This document shows positions 45,713 to 54,069 of a stretch of 64,000 bases of DNA, one piece after another (the stretch's first letter is position 1; each line of letters opens with the position of its first letter). The notes beneath the pieces are model-generated. The model was not told where the DNA came from and ran no database searches. It was given only the letters and a program-made list of their open reading frames with translations. The translations under genes were made by a program, and so were the position numbers. Origin of the DNA: Bacillota bacterium (lineage in GTDB: Bacteria; Bacillota; UBA4882; UBA8346); contig JAEXFN010000038.1 of NCBI GenBank assembly GCA_023400055.1, forward strand, positions 211,202-275,201, read 5' to 3'.

Positions 45713-47092
45713 TTATTGCGATGCTTGGGACTGGCCGCCGATGGCCCGGTCCAGTTGGGCCAGGGCGATGTTATACATGCTTAAGGCCTGGGTATAGTTG
45801 GTCTGGGTCTGGGTCAGCCCGACTTCGGCGTCGATCCGTTCCAAGGAAGTGCTGAGGCCCGCCTGATAGCGGGCCGCGGCCATCTTTTCGGTCTCTTGGG
45901 CCTGGGCCATGCTCTTGGCGGCGACGTCGATAGTCTTCAAAGCGGCTTGGACGTTGCGATAAGCCTGCTCAACCTCCAGCTTGATTCCCCGCTCCAACAG
46001 CTCCTGGCCGGTCTGCGCCTTCTGCAGCGTGTCTTGGGCCTCGGCGACCTGGTTTTTGACCATGCCGCTGTCGTATAGCTTCATGGTGGCGACGATCCCG
46101 TATTGGAGAGAGGGCGATGCATTATTGGGTTCGGTATGCTGTCCGTCGACCACGAAGGCCACCATAGGCTTGGTGCCGCTTTGGGAGATGGTTACCGCTT
46201 GCCGGGCCATCTCGACCTTGGCTTTTTGCGCCGCCAATTCCGGCCGATTGATCAGGGCCTGGCTCTGGCAGGTGGCCAAGTCCGGCGCGAGGGGCCCGTA
46301 TTTCAACGGCTCATCCAGGCTAAATCTAGTATTGAGGTCGATTCCGAGGACATTGTTCAGGGCCGATTGGGCTAAGTTCAGATTATTCTCGGCCAGTACT
46401 TGCTTTTGCTGTAAATCGGCCAGCTTGACTTCGGCCCGCAGCACGTCGAGCTTGGGGACCGCGCCCACCTTATAATAAGCGTTGGCTTCCTCCAGATGCC
46501 GCGCCATGCTGGTCACGGCTTCGTCCATGGTTTTCTTTACATCCTGGCAGTAAACCGTGGTATAGTAAGCCTGCTTGACTTGGAACACCAGGTCATTGTC
46601 GGTCGCCGCCAAATTGGACTGGGCATTGGCTTGGTTGGCTTGGGCTTGTTTGTGGGTGGCGTTCAGCTTATTTCCGGTGTAGAGCGGCTGTTCCAGATGG
46701 ATTTTAAGACCGTAGTAATTGAGGCCGTCATCGGGCCCGGTTTGTACCGGGAGTCCCGTTAAACCGGATAAACCGTTGTTCAAATCGGCCAGACTTTGGG
46801 CGAGTTTGATCTCGCTGGGCTGATCATTATAATGATAGGCTCCGCCGCTCAGCGTCAGGTTGGGCCCATAAGCCGCAGTTGACTGGGCCGTCTTGTCGCG
46901 GGCCACTTGCAGGTCGCTTTGGGCCAGGCGGCGCTGTAAATTGTTATCCCGGGCGATCTTCAGCGCCTGTTCCAAGCTTAACGGTTGGAGCGCGGGGGCT
47001 GCGGCCAAACAAGCGGCGGCAGTTCCCACGATCAGACCGAGGAAGAGCAGCAGGCTGATTCCGGCTCGTAAGGGCCGTTTTTCGTTTTTCAT
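45713..47092 (-). CDS. TolC-family outer-membrane efflux channel
   Basis: The 459-residue protein starts with a signal peptide (ISLLLFLGLIVGTAAACLA). Two similar halves of long amphipathic helices follow, rich in Ala, Gln and Asn, with beta segments between (NLTLSGGAYHYND). This is the OEP/TolC fold, which forms a trimer in an outer membrane. Its presence strongly suggests a diderm cell. It is the first structural gene after tetR; 33 bases separate it from the adaptor gene. Confidence 0.93.
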   Translation of the reverse strand: MKNEKRPLRAGISLLLFLGLIVGTAAACLAAAPALQPLSLEQALKIARDNNLQRRLAQSDLQVARDKTAQSTAAYGPNLTLSGGAYHYNDQPSEIKLAQSLADLNNGLSGLTGLPVQTGPDDGLNYYGLKIHLEQPLYTGNKLNATHKQAQANQANAQSNLAATDNDLVFQVKQAYYTTVYCQDVKKTMDEAVTSMARHLEEANAYYKVGAVPKLDVLRAEVKLADLQQKQVLAENNLNLAQSALNNVLGIDLNTRFSLDEPLKYGPLAPDLATCQSQALINRPELAAQKAKVEMARQAVTISQSGTKPMVAFVVDGQHTEPNNASPSLQYGIVATMKLYDSGMVKNQVAEAQDTLQKAQTGQELLERGIKLEVEQAYRNVQAALKTIDVAAKSMAQAQETEKMAAARYQAGLSTSLERIDAEVGLTQTQTNYTQALSMYNIALAQLDRAIGGQSQASQ

Positions 47093-47174
47093 TCAAATCA
47101 CTCCTTGTCGACGATGACCAAACGATCCATTGTTAAGGACGAGAGATTATTAATCTAACCAACAACCGAAATTC

Positions 47175-47185
47175 GACTGTCAGTC
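47175..47185. promoter_or_regulatory. TetR operator candidate before the pump operon
   Basis: GACTGTCAGTC is a perfect five-base inverted repeat around one central T. It lies 83 bases upstream of the tolC start. An almost identical site lies upstream of the regulator gene at 47868-47878. Confidence 0.6.
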
Positions 47186-47208
47186 AAAACGGATAAAAAT
47201 TTTTAGCG

Positions 47209-47823
47209 TTATGACTTTTGAATACCCTTTAGCGCCAATTGAAACACGGTCGGGCGGAAAAGATCGATATCCTCATCAAGCCGGCCTATCTCGTACTGAA
47301 TGATGATCCCCAGGATCATGCCGACGATGGTTTTGGCCATCCGCTCGACATCAAAGGCGACAAACTCGCCGCCCGCGATCCCCCTTTGCAAGACCCGGCT
47401 GAGCATCTCCACCCATTCCGACGATTTATTCTTCAAACCCCGGACCATATCGCCCAAGTGGATAAAGATCGCTTCGTCGACCTGGAGGAAGATGGTGGCG
47501 ACCAACCCTTTCCGTTCGCGGTGAAATTGAATGAAGGTATCATACAGGGCATATAAAGTGTCGATCGCCGACAGCTGCTCAGACTCGATCCGTCGGACGC
47601 GATCGCGCAGGATATCCAGGCCCTTCTCTAAAATGGCAATGTAAATCTCGTCCTTGCTCTGAAAATAAGAGTAAATCGTCCCTTTGCCGAGCTCGGCTTC
47701 GGCGGCGATCTCATCCACCGTCGTCTGTTCGAAGCCTTTCTGCTCAAAGAGCTTTTGGGCAGCAGTCATAATCAACTCGCGCCGTAATTGCTGTTCGCGT
47801 TCTCTGCGGGTGGCCACTGTCAA
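47209..47823 (-). CDS. TetR-family repressor of the RND pump
   Basis: The protein has a TetR helix-turn-helix (FEQKGFEQTTVDEIAAEAELGKGTIYSYFQSKDEIY) and a helical ligand domain. I place the start at TTG 47823, preceded by AAAGGGGGCGG; an ATG six codons upstream (47841) and a longer frame to 47910 are also open. It is encoded upstream of tolC in the same direction. Matching palindromes before tetR and before tolC suggest that it represses both. Confidence 0.9.
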   Translation of the reverse strand: MTVATRREREQQLRRELIMTAAQKLFEQKGFEQTTVDEIAAEAELGKGTIYSYFQSKDEIYIAILEKGLDILRDRVRRIESEQLSAIDTLYALYDTFIQFHRERKGLVATIFLQVDEAIFIHLGDMVRGLKNKSSEWVEMLSRVLQRGIAGGEFVAFDVERMAKTIVGMILGIIIQYEIGRLDEDIDLFRPTVFQLALKGIQKS

Positions 47824-47867
47824 CGGACCGCCCCCTTTCATAAAGAATAGAACATAGGTCCTAATCC

Positions 47868-47878
47868 GACTGTTAGTC
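47868..47878. promoter_or_regulatory. TetR operator candidate before tetR
   Basis: GACTGTTAGTC, in the wider context CGACTGTTAGTCG, matches the site at 47175-47185 in ten of eleven positions. Its place upstream of the repressor start suits autoregulation. Confidence 0.6.
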
Positions 47879-48066
47879 GATATTTTACTCCGGTCATAAT
47901 GAAATTGCAAATAAGCACGCTATGGGATAATCAACCGCTATTGGCTATAAAGAGTCGATCTTCCAAAAGAAGTCCGGTTTGCTCGAAAATTTGCCGTTTT
48001 TGAAGCTGACGCCGTTTTTCCCCAGGAAAGTGACTAACATTTACGAAAAAATGACATTTCAAGTTC

Positions 48067-48115
48067 TTGCCAAACATATGTTTTGTTAGATATAATAGAG
48101 ACAAACATATGTTTG
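48067..48115 (+). promoter_or_regulatory. Promoter P1 with two palindromic operators
   Basis: A -35 TTGCCA (48067-48072) and a perfect -10 TATAAT (48091-48096) are 18 bases apart. The palindrome AAACATATGTTT lies at 48072-48083 in the spacer, and CAAACATATGTTTG lies at 48102-48115 just after the -10. Their centres are 31 bp apart, about three helical turns, so a dimer on each could cooperate. The layout is that of a repressed promoter for the importer-sulfhydrylase operon. The repressor is not encoded next to it. Confidence 0.7.
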
Positions 48116-48170
48116 GGATTATAACGATGTTGTGATGACAATAATTTGTCGGCAGGTACGAATAAAACCA

Positions 48171-48199
48171 TTGACTTGGTAATTATTATCATATATACT
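48171..48199 (+). promoter_or_regulatory. Promoter P2
   Basis: TTGACT (48171-48176), a 17-base spacer and TATACT (48194-48199) form a near-consensus housekeeping promoter 79 bases before the first gene. It lies downstream of both operators and may give expression not controlled by them. Confidence 0.6.
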
Positions 48200-48277
48200 T
48201 CATATCATAAAATATATAAAACATATCGAAATAGTAGGAAATTATTTTTGAGTAGCGTTCGACAGGAGGACTGGCGG

Positions 48278-48916
48278 TTGATTACGGCATTGCAAAGCTA
48301 TTTAGCGTCTCACAGCGATGAATACTTAAAAGCAGTGCTGGCCCATATTCAAATCAGCTTATGGTCGGTGTTGATCGCGATGGTCATTGCCATACCGCTG
48401 GGGATCGTCGGGTTCCGCCTCAAACGGATGCAATGGATATTCACGGAGTTCTTCGGCTTATTACGGATCATCCCGAGTCTGGCGATTCTTTTTGTATGTA
48501 TTCCGCTCATGGGAACCGGTGTTTTACCGGCCGCGGTCGCCTTGACGATCCTGGCGATTCCCCCGATTTTAATTAATACGGTGATCAGTTTTCAGAATAT
48601 TCCCGCTTCGGTCATCGAGACTGCCACCGGAATGGGCATGAGCAGACTCGGCCGGTTTTTCGAAGTCGAATTGCCGCTGGCCACGCCATTAATCCTGACT
48701 GGCGTCCGGACCGCGGCGATCGAGGTCATCGCCAGCGCCACCCTGGCGGCATATATCGGCGGCGGTGGACTGGGCGAAATTATCTTTACCGGCCTGGGGC
48801 TCTATCGCACGGATTTACTGATCATCGGCGGCGCATCAGTTGCCTTGCTTTCATTGGCCGCCGATTTGGGATTTTTTCTCATCCAGCGGTGGATTACGCG
48901 CTATCAACGCGTATAA
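48278..48916 (+). CDS. OpuB/OsmW-type ABC permease (subunit 1)
   Basis: From TTG 48278 the protein has 212 residues; AGGAGGA lies seven bases before. An open frame extends upstream to 48146, but through promoter sequence. It has five to six helices and the EAA loop ETATGMGMSRLGRFFEVELPLATPLI. The family imports glycine betaine, choline, carnitine or related quaternary or sulfonium compounds. A second, different permease is encoded in the same operon at 51652. Confidence 0.9.
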   Translation: MITALQSYLASHSDEYLKAVLAHIQISLWSVLIAMVIAIPLGIVGFRLKRMQWIFTEFFGLLRIIPSLAILFVCIPLMGTGVLPAAVALTILAIPPILINTVISFQNIPASVIETATGMGMSRLGRFFEVELPLATPLILTGVRTAAIEVIASATLAAYIGGGGLGEIIFTGLGLYRTDLLIIGGASVALLSLAADLGFFLIQRWITRYQRV

Positions 48917-48941
48917 ATAAAAACCTTTAGGAGGAATTGCC

Positions 48942-49847
48942 ATGAGCAGTAAGAAGATTACCGGTCTTATCGCAGCCGTTTTGATTGTCATAACCGTTTT
49001 TACATTTGCTGAGTGCTTCGGCGCGCCAAGCGGCCCGATCCGGGTCGGTTCCAAGAATTTCACCGAGTCGTTGGTCCTCGGGGAAATCTACGCGTTGGCG
49101 CTTGAGGATAACGGCTACAAGGTTGAGCGGAAACTGAATATTGCCAGTTCCATCGTACATACGGCCATCGTCAATAAAGAGATCGACCTCTATCCGGAAT
49201 ATACCGGGACCGGCTTGTTAGCCATCTTAAAGCATGAGCTGGTCACCGATCCCAAGCAAGTATACGATATCGTCAAATCCGAGTATCTGAAAAAATTCAA
49301 TATTGTATGGCTGAATTACGCAACCGCCAATGATAGCCAGGGTTTGGTAATCAGTCGTAGCGTGGCTGACAAACTGGGGATCAAAACTATCTCCGACCTG
49401 CAGAAGAATGCCAATAAAATCCGTTTCGCTTCGCAAGGAGAGTTTGATATCCGGGAAGACGGGCTGCCGGCGCTGGAAAAAGTCTATGGCAAATTCAATT
49501 TCAAATCCAAAGCGGTCTTCGACAACTCGCTGAAGTATGACGTGCTGGCCAACGACAAGGCCGATTTGGCCGTGGCCTATACGACCGAGGGCAACCTGGT
49601 CGACAAGAAGTTCCTGGTGTTGGTCGACGATAAACATGTCTGGCCGCCCTATAATATCGCTCCGCTCATCCGCAAAGAGGTGCTGGACAAAAATCCGAAG
49701 ATCGCGACCATTATCAATAAAGTCACCGCGACCATCGACAATGAAAAGATTATTAAGCTAAACGCGGAGATCGATGTCAAGCAACGGGAATACACCGACG
49801 TGGCCAAAGAGTATTATGACTCCATCAAAAAGACGATCAAGCAATAA
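48942..49847 (+). CDS. OpuBC/OsmF-type substrate-binding protein
   Basis: The 301-residue protein has a signal peptide (KKITGLIAAVLIVITVFTFA) without a clear lipobox. It opens with PIRVGSKNFTESLVLGEIYA, the typical start of glycine-betaine/choline-binding proteins of the QAT family, and has DLYPEYTGTGL. GGAGGA precedes the ATG. It delivers an osmoprotectant-like ligand to the permeases. The neighbour MetY makes a sulfur-containing ligand worth considering, but nothing in the sequence proves it. Confidence 0.9.
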   Translation: MSSKKITGLIAAVLIVITVFTFAECFGAPSGPIRVGSKNFTESLVLGEIYALALEDNGYKVERKLNIASSIVHTAIVNKEIDLYPEYTGTGLLAILKHELVTDPKQVYDIVKSEYLKKFNIVWLNYATANDSQGLVISRSVADKLGIKTISDLQKNANKIRFASQGEFDIREDGLPALEKVYGKFNFKSKAVFDNSLKYDVLANDKADLAVAYTTEGNLVDKKFLVLVDDKHVWPPYNIAPLIRKEVLDKNPKIATIINKVTATIDNEKIIKLNAEIDVKQREYTDVAKEYYDSIKKTIKQ

Positions 49848-49940
49848 TAAAACCATGGCTCGTGTCCGGGCGCGGTTCGTGTCCGCGCCATGAGTTGCGC
49901 GAGAGGAATTTTCCTTTTGGGGCGGTACGGAGGGTTTCCG

Positions 49941-50879
49941 GTGGCGACAACCGAATTTTGTAAGCGCTTTGAAGTGCCCGAGGCGGCACTGGCGGTCATC
50001 GATCAGATCGTGAATCGCCAAGAGATGCAATTAATCGAAGCTTTGGAGCAAGATCGCTTCACGGCGTCTGAGGCGCATCAGGCATTGCAAGCCGCCTCCG
50101 GAGAACCCTGGCCGATGGAGCGGGTGGACGCCTTGCTGCAGACCGCTTACCAAAGAGGGATCGTTCAATACGAAGATGAAACGTTGACCCGCTACAAAAT
50201 CGGCAGTTTTTACAGCCGCTTGGATATCTTCGCCATTTCCGAACCGGAAGCTTACCGGGCTTTGCCGCGCCAAACCCAGATCGCGCTCGACCAATGGTAT
50301 TTTGCGGCTTACTTGGGCCGGCTCGCTCCGGGAGTCGCGGCGCCCACCGGCGATCAGATCGTTCCCTTGGCGCAGGCAATGGAACACCTCGATTCGGTCC
50401 GCGGACCGATTTGGTTGAATCGTTGCGATTGCCGGACGTTGGCCGGCAATTGCGATTTGCCGACGCAGGTTTGCATCTCTTTCCGGAACGGAATCAATAC
50501 CTTTTCGCACCGGGGCTGGTCCGCGCCGTTAACCAAGGAACAGGCCAAGGCGGTGTTAGAGCGGGCCGACCGGGCCGGATTGATCCATACCGTCAATCCG
50601 GGCGGGATCTGTAACTGCTGCGGCGATTGTTGCTACTTGTTCCGGGCGGAACGGGCGCGCGACAGCCAGCCGGCCTGGCCCGCCCGGCCGTGGATCGCCG
50701 CGTTCCGGCCGGAAGCCTGCCGGAATTGCGGACTTTGTATCAAAAGGTGCCATTTCGGGGCGTTTGAGCGGGTCGCCGGGACCGTCCAATATTATCCGGA
50801 CCGCTGCCGCGGCTGCGGGTTATGCAGGGAGACCTGTCCGGCCGGAGCGATCGATATCGTTAAGCGAAGGAGTGCCTGA
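49941..50879 (+). CDS. 4Fe-4S protein with N-terminal winged-helix-like region
   Basis: From GTG 49941 (ACGGAGGG seven bases before) the protein has 312 residues. The N-terminal ~100 residues look helical with a winged-helix-like pattern. The middle has cysteines in NRCDCRTLAGNCDLPTQVC and ICNCCGDCC. The C-terminal ~60 residues hold two ferredoxin clusters, CRNCGLCIKRC and CRGCGLCRETC. It may be a redox partner or a sensor. It is not a known part of OpuB importers, and its stop codon overlaps the ATPase start by one base. The function is not recognised. Confidence 0.8.
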   Translation: MATTEFCKRFEVPEAALAVIDQIVNRQEMQLIEALEQDRFTASEAHQALQAASGEPWPMERVDALLQTAYQRGIVQYEDETLTRYKIGSFYSRLDIFAISEPEAYRALPRQTQIALDQWYFAAYLGRLAPGVAAPTGDQIVPLAQAMEHLDSVRGPIWLNRCDCRTLAGNCDLPTQVCISFRNGINTFSHRGWSAPLTKEQAKAVLERADRAGLIHTVNPGGICNCCGDCCYLFRAERARDSQPAWPARPWIAAFRPEACRNCGLCIKRCHFGAFERVAGTVQYYPDRCRGCGLCRETCPAGAIDIVKRRSA

Positions 50880-51652
50880 TGGAAATCGCAGTTGAATTCC
50901 GATCCGTGACCAAGCGTTTTTCAAAAGCGAATTATGACGCGGTAGCCGCCGTCAGTCTGGCGATCCGGGCCGGCGAAATCGTCACGATCCTGGGTACCTC
51001 GGGCTGCGGCAAAACGACGCTGCTCAAAATGGTCAACCGTCTGTACGAGCCGGACAGCGGGGAAATCCTCTTCTTCGGCGAGCCGGTTACGGGCCTGGAT
51101 CCCGTTCAATTGCGACGCAAAATCGGCTATGTAATTCAGCAGGTCGGATTGTTTCCTCATATGACCATCGGCGAGAACATTGCGACGGTTCCGAAGATCC
51201 TGGGCTGGAGCAAACCTCAGATTAACCAGCGCGTCAGCGAGCTGCTGGAGCTGGTGGAACTGGACCCGGCCGAATTTACGCGGCGCTATCCGAGCCAGCT
51301 TTCCGGCGGCCAGCAACAGCGGGTCGGCCTGGCCCGGGCGCTGGCGGCCGATCCTCAGTTGATGCTGCTCGATGAACCGTTTGGCGCTATCGACGCCATT
51401 ACCCGGATTAACCTGCAGAACGAATTGAAGAAGATCCACCGCAAGTTTCATAAGACGTTTCTCTTTGTGACCCACGATATCAACGAAGCCTTCAAGCTCG
51501 GCGACCGGGTCCTGATCATGGATCAAGGGACAGTTCAGCAATATGCGACGCCGGAAGAGATCCGCCGGCAACCGGCGAACGAATTCGTGGCCCGGCTGGT
51601 CAATTCGGCGGCGGAGCAACGGTTCGCGTGGGAGCGGAGGGACGCCATCTGA
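50879..51652 (+). CDS. OpuBA-type ABC ATPase
   Basis: The 257-residue protein has Walker A GTSGCGKTT, signature LSGGQQQRVGLARAL and Walker B LMLLDEPFGAID. It has the DPVQLRRKIGYVIQQVGLFPHMT segment common in quaternary-amine importers. No CBS domains follow, so it lacks the osmotic sensor found in OpuAA. It starts one base inside the Fe-S gene stop and is followed by a coupled permease gene. Confidence 0.93.
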   Translation: MEIAVEFRSVTKRFSKANYDAVAAVSLAIRAGEIVTILGTSGCGKTTLLKMVNRLYEPDSGEILFFGEPVTGLDPVQLRRKIGYVIQQVGLFPHMTIGENIATVPKILGWSKPQINQRVSELLELVELDPAEFTRRYPSQLSGGQQQRVGLARALAADPQLMLLDEPFGAIDAITRINLQNELKKIHRKFHKTFLFVTHDINEAFKLGDRVLIMDQGTVQQYATPEEIRRQPANEFVARLVNSAAEQRFAWERRDAI

Positions 51653-52287
51653 TGCTGGCTTTTTTCGCAAAGTATCATGAGCGGCTGTTGGCCGCCTTGC
51701 TCGAGCATCTGGCGCTGGTGGGAATCACCATCGTTCTCTCCATTGGGCTGGCGATCCTGATTGCGGCGTTGGTCATGCGCTCGCGATTGGTTGCGCAGCT
51801 CGTCGTCAGTTTGCTGGGGATGATCTATTCCGTGCCGAGCCTGGCGCTTTTTGCGTTGCTAATCCCGCTCTTTGGGCTAGGGACCCGCACCGCGATCGTG
51901 GTGTTGCTCATTTATAACCAATTTATCCTGGTCCGGAACATCTTGGCTGGCTTTGAGGCGGTCAATCCGGCAGTGCTTGAGGCGGCGGCGGGGATGGGGA
52001 TGTCGGCTTGGCAATCGTTCTGGCGGATCCGCTTTCCGCTGGCCAGCCCGGTAATTATCGCCGGAATCCGGATCGCGCTGGTCTCCACGATCGGCATCGC
52101 CACCATTGCGGCGACGATTAATGCCGGGGGACTCGGCGTCATCCTGTTCGACGGGCTCCGAACCCATAATAACGCGAAACTGCTATGGGGCACGATTTTG
52201 GCCTCGCTGCTGGCCATCGTGGCCAACCAACTGCTGACGGGGATCGAACGTCAGACCATGCGCCGGATTCAGGGAGAAAAGGGATAA
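51652..52287 (+). CDS. OpuB/OsmY-type ABC permease (subunit 2)
   Basis: The ATG at 51652 overlaps the ATPase stop (TGATG), giving 211 residues. It has five to six helices and the EAA loop EAAAGMGMSAWQSFWRIRFPLASPVI. An in-frame codon at 51628 is inside the ATPase gene and less likely. With the permease at 48278 it forms a heterodimeric channel, as in OsmV/W/X/Y systems. Confidence 0.9.
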   Translation: MLAFFAKYHERLLAALLEHLALVGITIVLSIGLAILIAALVMRSRLVAQLVVSLLGMIYSVPSLALFALLIPLFGLGTRTAIVVLLIYNQFILVRNILAGFEAVNPAVLEAAAGMGMSAWQSFWRIRFPLASPVIIAGIRIALVSTIGIATIAATINAGGLGVILFDGLRTHNNAKLLWGTILASLLAIVANQLLTGIERQTMRRIQGEKG

Positions 52288-52305
52288 AGGATAAGGGATG
52301 AGAGC

Positions 52306-53601
52306 ATGAGTTACGAAGCGTTTGACGATCAGAGCCTCGGGTTTGACACCAAGCAACTGCACGCCGGGTATAATCCGCAACAGCATTTCCGCTCCAAAGC
52401 GGTGCCGATCTATCAGACGGCAGCTTTTGAACTGGGCGATTTCGATCGCTGCGGCCGGCTTTTTTCCTATGAAGAAACGGGACATTCCTATGTCCGTTTC
52501 AGCAATCCTACCAACGAAGTGCTGGAAAAGCGGATCGCGGCCCTGGAGGGCGGAGCGGCGGCCGTTGCCTTCAGTTCCGGGATGAGCGCCATTTCTAATA
52601 CGTTTTTGAATCTGGCGCAGGCGGGCGATGAGTTCGTAGCGGTAAAAACTCTGTACGGGGGCAGCACCAAGCTATTGCAGAAAGTTTTGCCGCAATACGG
52701 GATCACTACCCATTGGGTGGAAGATCCGGAATCGCCCGCGGCTTACCGGGCGGCCGTCACTCGGCGGACCAAGGCGATCTACATCGAATCGCTGGGGAAT
52801 CCGGGCATGAATATCATCGATATCGCGGCGGTGGCGGCGATCGCCCACGAGAGCGGGATCCCGCTGATCGTCGATAATACTTTCGCTACTCCCTACCTGT
52901 TGCGGCCGCTGGAGTTCGGTGCGGACATCGTCTGCCATTCGGCCACCAAGTATATTGGCGGGCACGGCATTATCATCGGCGGGTTGGTGGTGGAAAAGGG
53001 CGGCTTCGATTGGTTCGGCGGCAAGTTTCCGGCTTTTGAGGCATTCTTTGCGGAAAACAAGGGCAGCATCGAAAATGCCAGTCTCAGGCAGACCGCCTTT
53101 ACCCGGCGGCTCCGCATGAGCTACCTCACCGATCTGGGCGGCCATCTCAGCCCGCAAAGCGCCTTTGCGCTGATTCAGGGGATCGAAACGCTTTCCCTGC
53201 GCATGCAGCGGCACGCCGACAACGCCTTGAAGGTAGCGATGTTCCTGAACGAACATCCGGCGGTGCTCGCGGTCGCTTATCCGTCTTTACCCGGCAGCCC
53301 TTACTACCGGCTAGCCCAGAAGTATTTCCCCAAAGGCGCCGGGGCCATTCTGGCGGTGCGGCTGAAAGGCGGCCTGGCGGCCGCGCGCCGGGTGCTGGAG
53401 AAGGTACGGATCTTCGATTATATGGTCAATGTGGGCGATGCCAAATCGTTGATCGTCCATCCGGCGACCTCGACTCATTACGGCCTGCCGGAAGAGGCCA
53501 AGCAGCAGGCCGGCGTCTTCGACGACACCTTGCGGCTGTCGGTGGGTATCGAGGATGCCCGGGATTTAATCGCCGATCTGCAGCAAGCGCTGGCGGAATG
53601 A
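52306..53601 (+). CDS. metY: O-acetylhomoserine sulfhydrylase (aminocarboxypropyltransferase)
   Basis: The 431-residue PLP enzyme belongs to the Cys/Met metabolism family. The PLP lysine lies in CHSATKYIGGHGIIIGG. The family insert ENKGSIENASLRQTAFTRRLRMSYLTDLGGHLSP and the ending SVGIEDARDLIADL are typical of MetY, about 430 residues long. It makes homocysteine from O-acetylhomoserine and sulfide, and related enzymes also take methanethiol to give methionine. It lies 18 bases after the permease gene and closes the operon. A strong terminator follows. Confidence 0.92.
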   Translation: MSYEAFDDQSLGFDTKQLHAGYNPQQHFRSKAVPIYQTAAFELGDFDRCGRLFSYEETGHSYVRFSNPTNEVLEKRIAALEGGAAAVAFSSGMSAISNTFLNLAQAGDEFVAVKTLYGGSTKLLQKVLPQYGITTHWVEDPESPAAYRAAVTRRTKAIYIESLGNPGMNIIDIAAVAAIAHESGIPLIVDNTFATPYLLRPLEFGADIVCHSATKYIGGHGIIIGGLVVEKGGFDWFGGKFPAFEAFFAENKGSIENASLRQTAFTRRLRMSYLTDLGGHLSPQSAFALIQGIETLSLRMQRHADNALKVAMFLNEHPAVLAVAYPSLPGSPYYRLAQKYFPKGAGAILAVRLKGGLAAARRVLEKVRIFDYMVNVGDAKSLIVHPATSTHYGLPEEAKQQAGVFDDTLRLSVGIEDARDLIADLQQALAE

Positions 53602-53645
53602 GGTTTTGGGCAATCAGCTCGAAGATGGGATCCTTTAAAAAGAAC

Positions 53646-53677
53646 GGCCTGAACCTTTGGTTTAGGCCATTTTTTTT
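53646..53677 (+). terminator. Strong intrinsic terminator after metY
   Basis: GGCCTGAACC at 53646-53655 pairs with 53659-53668 (one G-T) around a TTT loop and is followed by A and eight T residues. It ends the importer-metY operon. Confidence 0.9.
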
Positions 53678-53738
53678 AAATAAAAATAGAAAAGCGGGGC
53701 ATGAGCAATCAAACTTTGATCCATGACCCATGACCGGA

Positions 53739-53763
53739 AGTCCGTCGGTTTCACCGACGGACT
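53739..53763. repeat. Perfect 11-base inverted repeat
   Basis: AGTCCGTCGGT at 53739-53749 pairs with 53753-53763 around TTC. It lies downstream of the metY terminator and is not followed by a T run. It may be an operator or an RNA hairpin. Confidence 0.5.
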
Positions 53764-53977
53764 CTCCAACGAAAGACAACTTTCATACTTGATATTATAT
53801 CGTGAAAAGCCGGGCCCGAAGTATCGTTTTCGTATTCAAAAAATATCATTCCGCATCCGAACCATGATTCGTAGGATTCAAGGATTAACATGATTCAATT
53901 CGGCCGAGGATCCAAGGAATCCCAACATTTTTGGCAGCCGTATGAATACAAAGTTGAAAGTCTCTACAAAAAGAGCC

Positions 53978-54069
53978 GATCACGGATTCATGGATTTAAG
54001 GATTGCACGGAAAAACCCACTTCCCGATCCCTAGGCCGTGGAATCCTTTCATTCGTTAAATCCGTGATC
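53978..54069. repeat. Long imperfect inverted repeat in a degenerate region
   Basis: Arms at 53978-54010 and 54036-54069 both read GATCACGGATT...AGGATTxCACGG when the second is reversed. The whole stretch 53860-54075 is rich in GGATTCAAGGATT-like words. A 130-codon frame at 53890-54282 crosses it but shows no family features or ribosome site. I see no gene between 53602 and 54489. Confidence 0.55.

Noticed and set aside
48120..48277. SAM riboswitch or T-box leader before the metY operon
   Set aside because: The leader is AT-rich and short; I could not find the conserved SAM-I core or a T-box sequence, only promoters and operators.
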